In this document: one piece after another, positions 24,861 to 33,546 of the stretch
How positions within the stretch are numbered: position 1 is the stretch's first letter
How the letters are laid out: the number at the start of each line of letters is the position of its first letter
DNA from: Streptomyces sp. DSM 15324
GTDB taxonomy: Bacteria; Actinomycetota; Actinomycetes; Streptomycetales; Streptomycetaceae
NCBI RefSeq assembly: GCF_001514285.1
Contig: NZ_KQ949023.1
Coordinates: 186,001-250,000, forward strand
Reading direction: 5' to 3'
DNA: 64,000 nt
Program-made: the position numbers and the translations under genes
Notes under the pieces: generated by a model
The model's input: only the letters and a program-made list of their open reading frames with translations
Told to the model about the DNA's origin: nothing
The model's database searches: none

Positions 24861-24876
24861 CTTGGTCTAGACCTGC
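24861..24876. promoter_or_regulatory. DasR operator (dre site) upstream of the LPMO gene
   Basis: CTTGGTCTAGACCTGC matches the palindromic DasR core TGGTCTAGACCA at 11 of 12 positions, 46 bp before the LPMO start. DasR, a GntR regulator released by phosphorylated glucosamine, controls chitin and N-acetylglucosamine genes in Streptomyces, which suits a chitin-active enzyme. Confidence 0.85.
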
Positions 24877-24921
24877 ACGGCTCGGCTCAGTGAACTCCCC
24901 ACGTTCTCCAGGAGCGGCAGC

Positions 24922-25527
24922 ATGCGCGAAAAGACCAAGTGGTACGCCGCCGCGCTCGGGCTCACCACGGCGGGAGCCCTCGTGCTCTCGGCCGGCGGCG
25001 CGAGCGGTCACGGCTACACCGATCTGCCCGTCAGCCGGCAGAAGCTCTGCCAGAACGGCACGGTCACCGGCTGCGGCGACATCCAGTGGGAGCCGCAGAG
25101 CGTCGAAGGTCCGAAGGGCTTCCCGGGCTCAGGGGCGGCCGACGGATCGATCTGCTCCGCGAACAACGCCCGCTTCGCCCAGCTCGACAGCCCGAGGACC
25201 CCCTCGGGCGGGGCCTGGCCGGCCACCCGGCTGACCGGTGGCCGGAGCTACACCTTCCGCTGGCAGTTCACCGCGATGCACGCCACGACCGACTTCAGGT
25301 ACTACGTCACCAGGCAGGGCTGGAACCAGAACCACAACCTGGCCCGCTCCGACCTCGACCTCACCCCGTTCCTCACCGTCCCCTACGGCGGCGGGCGTCC
25401 GCCCGCCACCCTCTCCCACAGCGGCACGCTCCCGTCGGGCCTGTCCGGCCGTCATGTGATCCTCGCGGTCTGGACGATCGCCGACACGGGCAACGCCTTC
25501 TACGCCTGCTCCGACGTCACCTTCTGA
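24922..25527 (+). CDS. AA10 lytic polysaccharide monooxygenase (chitin-active type)
   Basis: 201 aa. The signal peptide ends GGASG before mature His30 (HGYTDLPVSR). This N-terminal His plus a second His in the FTAMHATTDF segment form the copper histidine brace. Further family marks are SRQKLCQNG, WNQNHNLARSDLDL and the closing DTGNAFYACSDVTF. Single-domain AA10 enzymes oxidatively cleave crystalline chitin, in some cases cellulose; the DasR site upstream favours chitin. It has its own promoter region of 100 bp. Confidence 0.93.
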   Translation: MREKTKWYAAALGLTTAGALVLSAGGASGHGYTDLPVSRQKLCQNGTVTGCGDIQWEPQSVEGPKGFPGSGAADGSICSANNARFAQLDSPRTPSGGAWPATRLTGGRSYTFRWQFTAMHATTDFRYYVTRQGWNQNHNLARSDLDLTPFLTVPYGGGRPPATLSHSGTLPSGLSGRHVILAVWTIADTGNAFYACSDVTF

Positions 25528-25707
25528 GGGCCCGTCGGCCGGCCAGGGTCCGCGTGCGCAGCCGACGGGCGTGCGCGGACCCCGGAGGAGGCCACCCGCG
25601 TCCGCCCGGGAGTTCTGAGCTTCTCTTGAGTCAACGCCGCCCCGCGCTCGGGTACGTTCCCTGCACACCGGCCGGGCAGGCCGGTGACCGAAGCTCGGGG
25701 GGCTCGT

Positions 25708-26175
25708 ATGGACATCTTCTTCCTGGTCGTCCCATCGATCATGATCATGGGCGTTCTCTTCGCCATGTACACGGTGATCAGGCGGACGCGCCGCGTCAGC
25801 CGGGCCTGGGGCAGCGGGCTGACGGCCGAGGCGCGCTGTCTGCGGACCTACACGACGACCAGGACGAGCACGGGTGAGCACCGCCGGGTGACGACGGTCC
25901 TGCACCACGTCTACGAGTTCACCACCCGCGAGGGCCGCACGGTCCGGTTCGAGGAGGAGAACGGCCCGGGGACGATCCTGGAGGGCGACATCGTCACCGT
26001 CTTCCATCCCGCCGACCGCCCCGAGCAGGCCACCGCCCACCCCCCGGCGCACGGGCGGCTCTTCGCCCAGTCCGGCTCTCTGCTGCTCTTCCTCGGCCTG
26101 GTGCTCGCCGGCTGCGTCGCCTTCATGATCGGCGCCCAGACGGAGATCTCCGCCTGGAGCGACGTCGCTCCGTAG
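25708..26175 (+). CDS. DUF3592-type membrane protein
   Basis: 155 aa. A transmembrane helix at each end (FFLVVPSIMIMGVLFAMYTV and SLLLFLGLVLAGCVAFMIG) flanks a soluble beta-rich domain (GLTAEARCLRTYTTTRTSTGEHR, HHVYEFTTREGRTVRFEEEN, TVFHPADRPE). This layout is that of DUF3592 proteins, common and uncharacterised in Actinobacteria. No operon partner is evident. ATG 25708 comes directly after a CTCGGGGGG stretch. Confidence 0.8.
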   Translation: MDIFFLVVPSIMIMGVLFAMYTVIRRTRRVSRAWGSGLTAEARCLRTYTTTRTSTGEHRRVTTVLHHVYEFTTREGRTVRFEEENGPGTILEGDIVTVFHPADRPEQATAHPPAHGRLFAQSGSLLLFLGLVLAGCVAFMIGAQTEISAWSDVAP

Positions 26176-26223
26176 GGCCGTCGCGCCGTAGGGCCGTTAG
26201 GGCCGTTAGGGCCGTAGGGCCGT
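26172..26223. repeat. Tandem TAGGGCCGT repeat
   Basis: About five 8-9-bp units (TAGGGCCGT and a shorter AGGGCCGT), overlapping the stop codon region of the DUF3592 gene and filling the gap to the convergent gene. Confidence 0.85.
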
Positions 26224-26251
26224 GACCGGGGTGCGCGCAGGGCCGGCCGTG

Positions 26252-26899
26252 TCACCTGCGCCAGAAGAGATGGTGCGTCACGCCGCTCGGGCTGGGCACG
26301 ACCTCCAGGTGGAACCGGTCCAGCAACTCGTCGGGAGAGTCCCACAAGCGGAGCCCGGAGCCGATTTCCACCGGCGTGACGACCACGTGCAGGGTGTCGA
26401 CGAGGTCGGCGTCGAGGAACTCCCGGACGGTGGTCACGCCGCCGCCCAGCCGGACGTCCTTGCCCCGCGCGGCCTCCCGTGCCTGCGCGAGCACGTCGGC
26501 GGGGTCGCCGGCCACGAAGTGGAACGTGGTGTCGGAGAGCGTGAACGACGGACGCGGGTGGTGGGTCAGGACGAACACCGGCGTGTGGAAGGGCGGCTCG
26601 TCACCCCACCAGCCACGCCACTCGTGGTCGCGCCACGCTCCGCGCTGGGGTCCGAACTTGTTGCGGCCCATGATCTCGGCACCGATGTTGTGGCCGAAGT
26701 CGCGGGCGAAGTAGTCGTCGAGGCCGCGGCTTCCGCCGGGCTCGGTGCGGTTGGGCCAGCTCGCCGTGGCGCCGGCCCAGGAGAACAGCCGGGCCGGATC
26801 CACGGCGTGGCCGAACGGCCGCTCCAGGCTCTGGTCCTCCCCGGCGGCGACGCCGTCGCTCGAGACGGTGAAGTTCTGCACGCGCAGCAACTGATCCAT
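26252..26899 (-). CDS. Dihydrofolate-reductase-like (RibD C-terminal superfamily) protein
   Basis: 215 aa. RibD-C/DHFR-like order: a first strand with NFTVSSDGVAAGEDQ, a MGRNKFG motif after a mobile loop, HTPVFVLTHHPRP, and GKDVRLGGGVTTVREFLDADLVDTLHVVVTPVEIGSG. These proteins bind NADPH; most stand-alone members have no known substrate, and it is not a housekeeping DHFR. The start could be ATG 26899 or 26911. It is divergent from the acyl-CoA synthetase gene, with a 22-bp palindrome between them. Confidence 0.88.
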   Translation of the reverse strand: MDQLLRVQNFTVSSDGVAAGEDQSLERPFGHAVDPARLFSWAGATASWPNRTEPGGSRGLDDYFARDFGHNIGAEIMGRNKFGPQRGAWRDHEWRGWWGDEPPFHTPVFVLTHHPRPSFTLSDTTFHFVAGDPADVLAQAREAARGKDVRLGGGVTTVREFLDADLVDTLHVVVTPVEIGSGLRLWDSPDELLDRFHLEVVPSPSGVTHHLFWRR

Positions 26900-26944
26900 G
26901 ACTGTCCTCATCAGGTCCGGTCGCCTCCACGGAAGGCGATTGTG

Positions 26945-26966
26945 CGGAGGACCATTGCGTCCTCCG
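26945..26966. promoter_or_regulatory. 22-bp palindrome in the divergent promoter region
   Basis: Perfect 8-bp arms CGGAGGAC and GTCCTCCG around CATTGC, between the DHFR-like and acyl-CoA synthetase genes. Probably an operator for an unlinked regulator; no regulator gene is adjacent. Confidence 0.55.
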
Positions 26967-27096
26967 TCAGGATGTCGAACGGAACGCGGCCGGATCGACA
27001 ACGGCGCCCGGGTTTCTTCCGCACGTGCCCCGCTCGGCCGTTCCCGCGCGCCGTCCGCATAGTCATCTGACGCCATGTCAGCTACCGTGCGCCCCC

Positions 27097-28746
27097 ATGG
27101 AGTCCGTCGCCGCACTCGTAGCGCACCGCTGGGACGACCACCGGCCGGGACTGTGGTGCGAGGACACGGTGCTCAGCCATCACGAGGTCGCGGCCGGTGC
27201 CGCCGCCCGGGCCGCGCTCCTCGCCGAGCTGCTGCCGCCTGGCGCCGCCCCGCATGTCGGCGTGCTGCTGGACAACACCCCGGAGTTCCCGCTGTGGCTG
27301 TCCGCCGCCGCGCTCGCCGGCGCGGCGGTCGCCGGGATCAATCCCACCCGCCGGGGCGCCGAGCTGGCCCGCGACATCCTGCACACCGAGTGCGCCCTGC
27401 TGATCACCGAGCGGGTTCACCTCCCGCTGCTCGCCGGGCTCGACCTGCCCGGCGTCCGGGTCCTGGTGACCGGCACGGAGGAGTACGAGGCTCTCCTCGC
27501 GCCCTGCGCGGGCGCCCGCCCCGACCCGTCCCTTGCCCGCCCCGGCGACCGTCTCCTGCTCTACTTCACCTCCGGTTCGACCGGCGCTCCCAAGGCCGCG
27601 ATCTGCACCCAGGGCCGGCTGGTCGCCGCGGGCCGGTCCCTGGCGGCGCGGTTCTCCGTCGTACCGGAGGACGTGCACTACGTGTGCATGCCGATGTTCC
27701 ACGGCAACGCGGTGATCGCCGACTGGGCCCCCGCGCTGGCGGCCGGGGCCGGGGTGGCGCTGCGCCGCCGCTTCTCGGCCTCCGGGTTCCTCGCGGACGT
27801 GCGGCGCCACCGGGCGACGTACTTCACCTATGTCGGCCGGGCGATCCAGTACCTGCTGGCCACCGAGCCGGGCCCGGCCGACCGGGACCATGTGCTGCGG
27901 CTCGGCTTCGGGACCGAGGCCGGGGTGGTGGACGCGGCGGCCTTCGAGCGGCGCTTCGGGGTGCCGCTGGTGGAGGGGTACGGCTCGTCGGAGGGCGGCG
28001 CGGCGGTGCAGTGGACGCCCGGCACACCGGCCGGCGCGGTGGGGCGGGCGGGCCCCGGGCTGGCCGTCCTCGACGCGGAGTCGGGCCAGGAGTGCCCGCC
28101 GGCCCGCTTCGACGCCGCCGGGCGGCTGCTCAACGGGGACGAGGCGATCGGGGAGCTGGTCAACCGCGGACCGAACCCGTTCGAGGGGTACTGGCGCAAC
28201 CCGCAGGCGGAGTCCGAGCGCCGCCGGGACGGCCTGTACTGGACCGGCGACCTCTTCTACCGCGACACCGGCGGCTACCTCTATTTCGCCGGGCGTACGG
28301 AGGACAGGATCCGCGTGGACGGCGAGAACCTGGCCGCCGCGATGATCGAGAACATCCTCGCCCGGTACGAGGGCGCGGACGCCGTCGCCGTGTACGCGGT
28401 GCCGGACCCGGTGACCGGGGACCAGGTGATGGCGACGCTCGCGGGGGAGTTCGAGCCGGCCGCCTTCGCCGCGTTCCTCGCCGCCCAGCCGGACCTGGGG
28501 ACGAAGATGGCGCCCCGGTTTGTCCGGGTGGTGGAGCGGATGCCCGTCACCGCCACCAACAAGATCCACCGCGCGCTGCTGAGGCGGGAGGGGGTGCGGT
28601 GCGCGGACCCGGTGTGGTGGCGCCCGCCGGGGGAGGCCGGCTACCGGCCGCTGACCGAGGGGGACGCCGAAGGGCCCCTCGTGTCTCCACGAGGGGCCCT
28701 TCCTGTGTGCGCCGCCAGGGACTCGAACCCCGGACCCGCTGATTAA
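27097..28746 (+). CDS. Acyl-CoA synthetase (AMP-binding family)
   Basis: 549 aa as the frame stands. ANL-superfamily motifs: P-loop YFTSGSTGAPKAA (about 157-169), VEGYGSSEGG, LYWTGDLFY, the hinge Asp/Arg region GRTEDRIRVDGENL, and catalytic Lys in TATNKIHRALL. It activates a carboxylic acid, probably a fatty acid, to acyl-AMP and then acyl-CoA. The C-terminus is odd: after GYRPLTEGDA the reading frame crosses a 15-bp terminator hairpin and the antisense strand of a tRNA-Lys gene before reaching a stop. The last 24 or so residues are therefore probably not native and the ancestral stop seems lost. Confidence 0.88.
   Translation: MESVAALVAHRWDDHRPGLWCEDTVLSHHEVAAGAAARAALLAELLPPGAAPHVGVLLDNTPEFPLWLSAAALAGAAVAGINPTRRGAELARDILHTECALLITERVHLPLLAGLDLPGVRVLVTGTEEYEALLAPCAGARPDPSLARPGDRLLLYFTSGSTGAPKAAICTQGRLVAAGRSLAARFSVVPEDVHYVCMPMFHGNAVIADWAPALAAGAGVALRRRFSASGFLADVRRHRATYFTYVGRAIQYLLATEPGPADRDHVLRLGFGTEAGVVDAAAFERRFGVPLVEGYGSSEGGAAVQWTPGTPAGAVGRAGPGLAVLDAESGQECPPARFDAAGRLLNGDEAIGELVNRGPNPFEGYWRNPQAESERRRDGLYWTGDLFYRDTGGYLYFAGRTEDRIRVDGENLAAAMIENILARYEGADAVAVYAVPDPVTGDQVMATLAGEFEPAAFAAFLAAQPDLGTKMAPRFVRVVERMPVTATNKIHRALLRREGVRCADPVWWRPPGEAGYRPLTEGDAEGPLVSPRGALPVCAARDSNPGPAD
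28669..28702. terminator. Perfect 15-bp hairpin terminator
   Basis: GAAGGGCCCCTCGTG and CACGAGGGGCCCTTC around TCTC. It can serve tRNA-Lys copy 2 (minus strand) and the acyl-CoA synthetase gene, whose reading frame runs through it. Confidence 0.8.
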
Positions 28747-28781
28747 GAGTCAGCTGCTCTAACCAACTGAGCTAGCGGCGC
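28708..28781 (-). tRNA. tRNA-Lys (CUU), copy 2
   Basis: 74 nt, identical to the copy at 21865 including discriminator A; CCA is not encoded. Its 3' part is antisense to the end of the acyl-CoA synthetase frame (28708-28746). Confidence 0.97.
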
Positions 28782-28814
28782 ATGACTCCCGCCCTCCGCC
28801 CTTCGGCGGCCGGC

Positions 28815-28858
28815 GACAGAGAAAATACTACCTGGTCCTCTGGGGTGCTTCGGACCAG
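28815..28858 (-). terminator. Probable terminator of the IclR-family gene
   Basis: 7-bp stem CTGGTCC / GGACCAG with a 13-nt loop, followed on the minus strand by GTAGTATTTTCTC, 39 bp after the IclR stop. Confidence 0.55.
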
Positions 28859-28896
28859 CCCGCCGCCCCGGGCAGACGGGACTTTCGAAACTCGCT

Positions 28897-29655
28897 CTAG
28901 ATCGCCAGGGAGAGCAGGACCGGGGCCGCGTTCCTGTTCAGGGCGTCGGCCGCCTGGCGCAGGCGGTGGGCGTGGGCGACGGGCAGGGACAGGGCGAGGC
29001 AGCCCACGGAGGAGCCGGCGGTGATCGGGACGGCCGCGCAGACGGTGCCGACCGCGTACTCCTGGAGGTCGAGGTGCGGGACCGTCGGCGGCTGGGACTC
29101 CAGCCGGGACAGCAGCAGCCGGTCACTGGTGATGGTGCGCGAGGTGAGGCGGGCCATCTTGTGCCGGGAGAGGTGGTCGCGCCGGCCGTTGTGGTCGAGC
29201 TGGCCGAGCAGGCTCTTGCCGAGCGCGGTGGCGTGCGCCGAGGAGCGGAAGTCGAACCACTCGTGGACGGCGGGGGTGGCGGGGCTGTCGGCGTACTGGG
29301 CGATGGTGACCTCGCCGTCGACGTACCGGCTGACGTAGACGGCGGCGCCGATCGAGTCGCGCAGCCGGTCCAGGGTGCGCTGGAGCTGGGCGCGCAGGGC
29401 CTGCTGGTGGCCGTGGGCGGAGCCCAGGCGGGTCAGGGCGTCCCCGGTGACATAGGCGCCGCCGGTGATCTGCTCGACGTATCCCTCGCGGCGCAGCATG
29501 CGCAGGAGCGTGGTCAGCCGGTCCCGGTCCAGGCCGGTCTCGCGGGCGAGCTCGGTGTCGGTGACACCGGTGGAGTGCCGGGCCACCGTCTCCAGGACGC
29601 GCAGGGCGTCCTGAGCCGAGTGGTACGGCGCGGTCGGCTCGTGCTTCAGCGCCAC
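28897..29655 (-). CDS. IclR-family transcriptional regulator
   Basis: 252 aa from GTG 29655. N-terminal winged helix-turn-helix (LRVLETVARHSTGVTDTELARETGLDRDR) with recognition helix RLTTLLRMLRREGYV. The C-terminal GAF-like effector domain has the typical HATALGKSLLGQL and LQEYAVGTVCAAVPI segments. IclR proteins sense small metabolites, often aromatic or organic acids. No clear target is adjacent: the next upstream sequence is only an ABC-ATPase remnant, so the original regulated transporter may have been lost. Function otherwise unknown. Confidence 0.9.
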   Translation of the reverse strand: MALKHEPTAPYHSAQDALRVLETVARHSTGVTDTELARETGLDRDRLTTLLRMLRREGYVEQITGGAYVTGDALTRLGSAHGHQQALRAQLQRTLDRLRDSIGAAVYVSRYVDGEVTIAQYADSPATPAVHEWFDFRSSAHATALGKSLLGQLDHNGRRDHLSRHKMARLTSRTITSDRLLLSRLESQPPTVPHLDLQEYAVGTVCAAVPITAGSSVGCLALSLPVAHAHRLRQAADALNRNAAPVLLSLAI

Positions 29656-29880
29656 GGTGTTCCCCCCTGGTCGCTTCCTCTGGCCGTGATCCATGAGCGG
29701 TGATCCATGAGCGGTGATCCTGGCAGCGAATCACTTCCACGATAACGGCCAAGGAGGCGGAGGGGAGGGGTTGTTGGCGAGAAGATGGTGTGCCTTTGGC
29801 GTCCTCAACTGCGACACTGACCCTCTGGCATATGCCCAAGGCATGCCCAGTCGCTCCGGCCCGGTGCGCGACCTGCCCCG
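29656..29880. other. Intergenic region upstream of the IclR gene
   Basis: It holds the likely IclR-gene promoter and a short palindrome, TCTGGCATATGCC (29824-29836), also found at 37873-37885. No complete gene. Confidence 0.5.
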
Positions 29881-30000
29881 TTACCGCACCGCGCTCAGGA
29901 ACTCCCGGGTCCGCTCCTCCTCCGGCGCGCCGAAGATCTGCTCCGGCGGACCCGCCTCGACGACCCGCCCCGCGTCGAACATCAGTACCCCGGTGGACGC
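29881..30000 (-). pseudogene. C-terminal remnant of an amino-acid-type ABC transporter ATPase
   Basis: On the minus strand the frame ending at a TAA (29881-29883) reads VLMFDAGRVVEAGPPEQIF, then GAPEEERTREFLSAVR. This is the characteristic end of polar-amino-acid ABC ATPases (normally MDGGRVVEEGPPEQIF followed by RTREFL). The upstream sequence does not continue into Walker B, signature or Walker A motifs, and no start is present, so only about 40 codons remain. It suggests a deleted importer next to the IclR regulator. Confidence 0.75.
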
Positions 30001-30072
30001 GGTGGCCACGCGCGCACAGCCCGCGGCGCCCAGCGCGCCGAGCGCCGTCGGCTGAGGGGAGTGTGCTGACCG

Positions 30073-31023
30073 TCAGCGGCCGGGGACGTATCCGCGCGCC
30101 TTGTCGACCACGTTCCGCAGCGGCCGGCCCGCCGCCCAGCGCTCGAACTGCTCCACGAACTGCGCCCCCAGCTCGTCGTGCCGGCCGACCGCGGCGCCAC
30201 TCATGTGCGGGGACACCAGCAGGCCCGGGACCTGCCACAACGGGCTTTCGGGCGGCAGGGGTTCGGCGCCGAACACATCCAGGGCGGCGCCCGCGATCCA
30301 GCGGCTGCGCAGGGCCCGTACGAGGGCCTCCTCGACGACCAGGCCGCCGCGGCCGACGTTGAGGAAACGGGCCGAGGGCTGCATCACGCCGAAGCGTCGG
30401 GTGTCGAACAGGCCCCGGGTCAGCTCGGTGAGCGGGGCCGCCGCGACCACCCAGTCCGCGCGGGCGAGCAGCCGGTCCAGGTCGTCGGGGCCGTGGATGC
30501 CGGTGCGCGGGACCCGTCCGACGAGCGCGGTGGTGACGCCGAGCGCCTTCAGGGTGCGGGTGATCGCCCGGCCCACCGGGCCCGATCCGACGACCACGGC
30601 CCGGGTGCCGGCCACCCGCCGGCTCTCCCGCGGCCGCCACTCGCGGCGCGTCTGCGCCGTCCAGGTCCCCGGCAGGTCCTTCGCCATCGCCAGGACCAGC
30701 GCGGCGACGTACTCGGCGACCGGCTCGGCGAAGACTCCGCGCGCGTTCGTCAGCACCGTGTCGGACGCGGCCAGTTCCGGGGAGAGGACCCGGTCCACGT
30801 CCGCGCCCGCGGTGTGCACCCAGCGCGGGCGCGGCCCGGTGCCCGGCCAGGCGGCGCGCACCGCGTCCGAGGAGGTGTCCCACACCAGCAGGACGTCGGC
30901 CCGCGGCAGCAGCGCGCCGAGGGTGGAGCCGTCGGCGTGCAGCACCCGCACCCGGCCCGTGAGCCGGCCGAGGCGGGGGAGGGGCTCCGCGTCGAGGACG
31001 AGGAGCGTGGGGACGGCGGCCAT
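30073..31023 (-). CDS. D-isomer-specific 2-hydroxyacid dehydrogenase
   Basis: 316 aa. NAD-binding domain with VVVGSGPVGRAITRTLKALG. Catalytic residues are in the expected places: Arg in FLNVGRGGLVVEEAL, Glu in the following LDVFGAEPLPPESPLW region, His in VSPHMSG. These enzymes reduce 2-oxoacids to D-2-hydroxyacids or act on phosphoglycerate-like substrates; the substrate is unknown. ATG 31023 was chosen; an in-frame ATG at 31038 is possible. It is divergent from the maleate-isomerase-like gene with 173 bp between, so the two may share regulation. Confidence 0.9.
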   Translation of the reverse strand: MAAVPTLLVLDAEPLPRLGRLTGRVRVLHADGSTLGALLPRADVLLVWDTSSDAVRAAWPGTGPRPRWVHTAGADVDRVLSPELAASDTVLTNARGVFAEPVAEYVAALVLAMAKDLPGTWTAQTRREWRPRESRRVAGTRAVVVGSGPVGRAITRTLKALGVTTALVGRVPRTGIHGPDDLDRLLARADWVVAAAPLTELTRGLFDTRRFGVMQPSARFLNVGRGGLVVEEALVRALRSRWIAGAALDVFGAEPLPPESPLWQVPGLLVSPHMSGAAVGRHDELGAQFVEQFERWAAGRPLRNVVDKARGYVPGR

Positions 31024-31196
31024 CCGGTGCCTTCTCATGACCAAGGGCCTGACGTGCGCGGACGGAACACGGTCGCACCCCGGCCGACGGCCGTCAACAC
31101 GTCCGGACCGCCAACCAGGTGAGGATGGCGGCCGTGGGCTGCGCACACGGGGTACCCGGGTACCTCCGGAAGAAGAGCAGCAGCAGGAAGGCCGTC

Positions 31197-31937
31197 ATGA
31201 CCGCACTCGGATTCCTCCACCCGGGCCACTGTGCCGAGGACGACTACCCCCGTATCGAGCAGCTCCTGGCCGGCGACATCCGGGTGGACCTCGTCCGCGC
31301 GGACCCCGGGCAGGAGGGCGGGGAGGACGGCGGGCTCACCGACGCCTCCCTGCGCCTGGGCGCGCCGCACCGGCTCGCGGCGGGCGTCGAGCAACTGCGG
31401 CTGTCGGGCGCGGAGGCCATCGTCTGGGCCTCCACGCGCGGCAGTTTCGGCTACGGCCAGGAGGGTGCCCGCGAGCAGGTGCGCACCTTGGCCACGGCCG
31501 CCGGCATGCCCGCCTCCTCGACCTCGTTCGCCTTCGTGCACGCGGCCCGGGAAGTGGGCGCCGCCCGGGTCGCGGTGGGGGCCACCTACCCGGACGGGGC
31601 CGCCGCGCAGTTCGCGGAGTTCCTGCGGGCCGGCGGACTGGAGGTGACCGCGGTGCACGCCGCCGGGGTCACGGCGGAGCGGGCCGGGGCCTACGGCGAG
31701 GCGGAGGTGCTCGCCCTGGCGCGGGCCGTCGACGCCTTCGGCGCCGACGCGGTCCTGCTGCCCGACACGGCCCTGCACACCGTCGCCTGCCTCCCGGCTC
31801 TCGAACGGGAGCTGGGCAAACCCGTCCTGACCGCGAACCAGGTGACCGTGTGGGAGGGGCTGCGACTGACGGACCGGCGGGTGAACGCGCCGGAACTGGG
31901 GGCGCTGTTCCGGCGGGAGCCGATCGTGCAGGTGTGA
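31197..31937 (+). CDS. Maleate cis-trans isomerase / Asp-Glu racemase superfamily protein
   Basis: 246 aa. Superfamily layout: ALGFLHPGHCAEDDYPRIEQ at the N-terminus, a first active loop AIVWASTRGSFGYG, PASSTSFAFVHA, RVAVGATYPDGAAAQFAEFL, and a second loop LLPDTALHT with TANQVTVWEGLRL near the end. In active maleate isomerases both loops carry a catalytic Cys (typically A-C-T-S-G in the first). Here the first has Ser and the second lacks Cys, so classical two-cysteine chemistry is not expected. Close homologues I recall also lack the second Cys. Substrate unknown; linked to the divergent hydroxyacid dehydrogenase. Confidence 0.85.
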   Translation: MTALGFLHPGHCAEDDYPRIEQLLAGDIRVDLVRADPGQEGGEDGGLTDASLRLGAPHRLAAGVEQLRLSGAEAIVWASTRGSFGYGQEGAREQVRTLATAAGMPASSTSFAFVHAAREVGAARVAVGATYPDGAAAQFAEFLRAGGLEVTAVHAAGVTAERAGAYGEAEVLALARAVDAFGADAVLLPDTALHTVACLPALERELGKPVLTANQVTVWEGLRLTDRRVNAPELGALFRREPIVQV

Positions 31938-32030
31938 GCGGCCTCCCGGGCGGCTGCGGGCGGGAATAAACGGGGACACCCTCCTGTTAGTGGGTGGAGG
32001 ACACCGCAAGCCCGACAACAGGAGGACTCC

Positions 32031-33524
<1,494 letters not shown>

Positions 33525-33546
33525 GAGCCGGTCGCCCGGGGGCACC

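Noticed and set aside
27075..28742. Second plus-strand frame overlapping the acyl-CoA synthetase
   Set aside because: Arg/Gly/Pro-rich frame without motifs; the synthetase frame has all ANL motifs.
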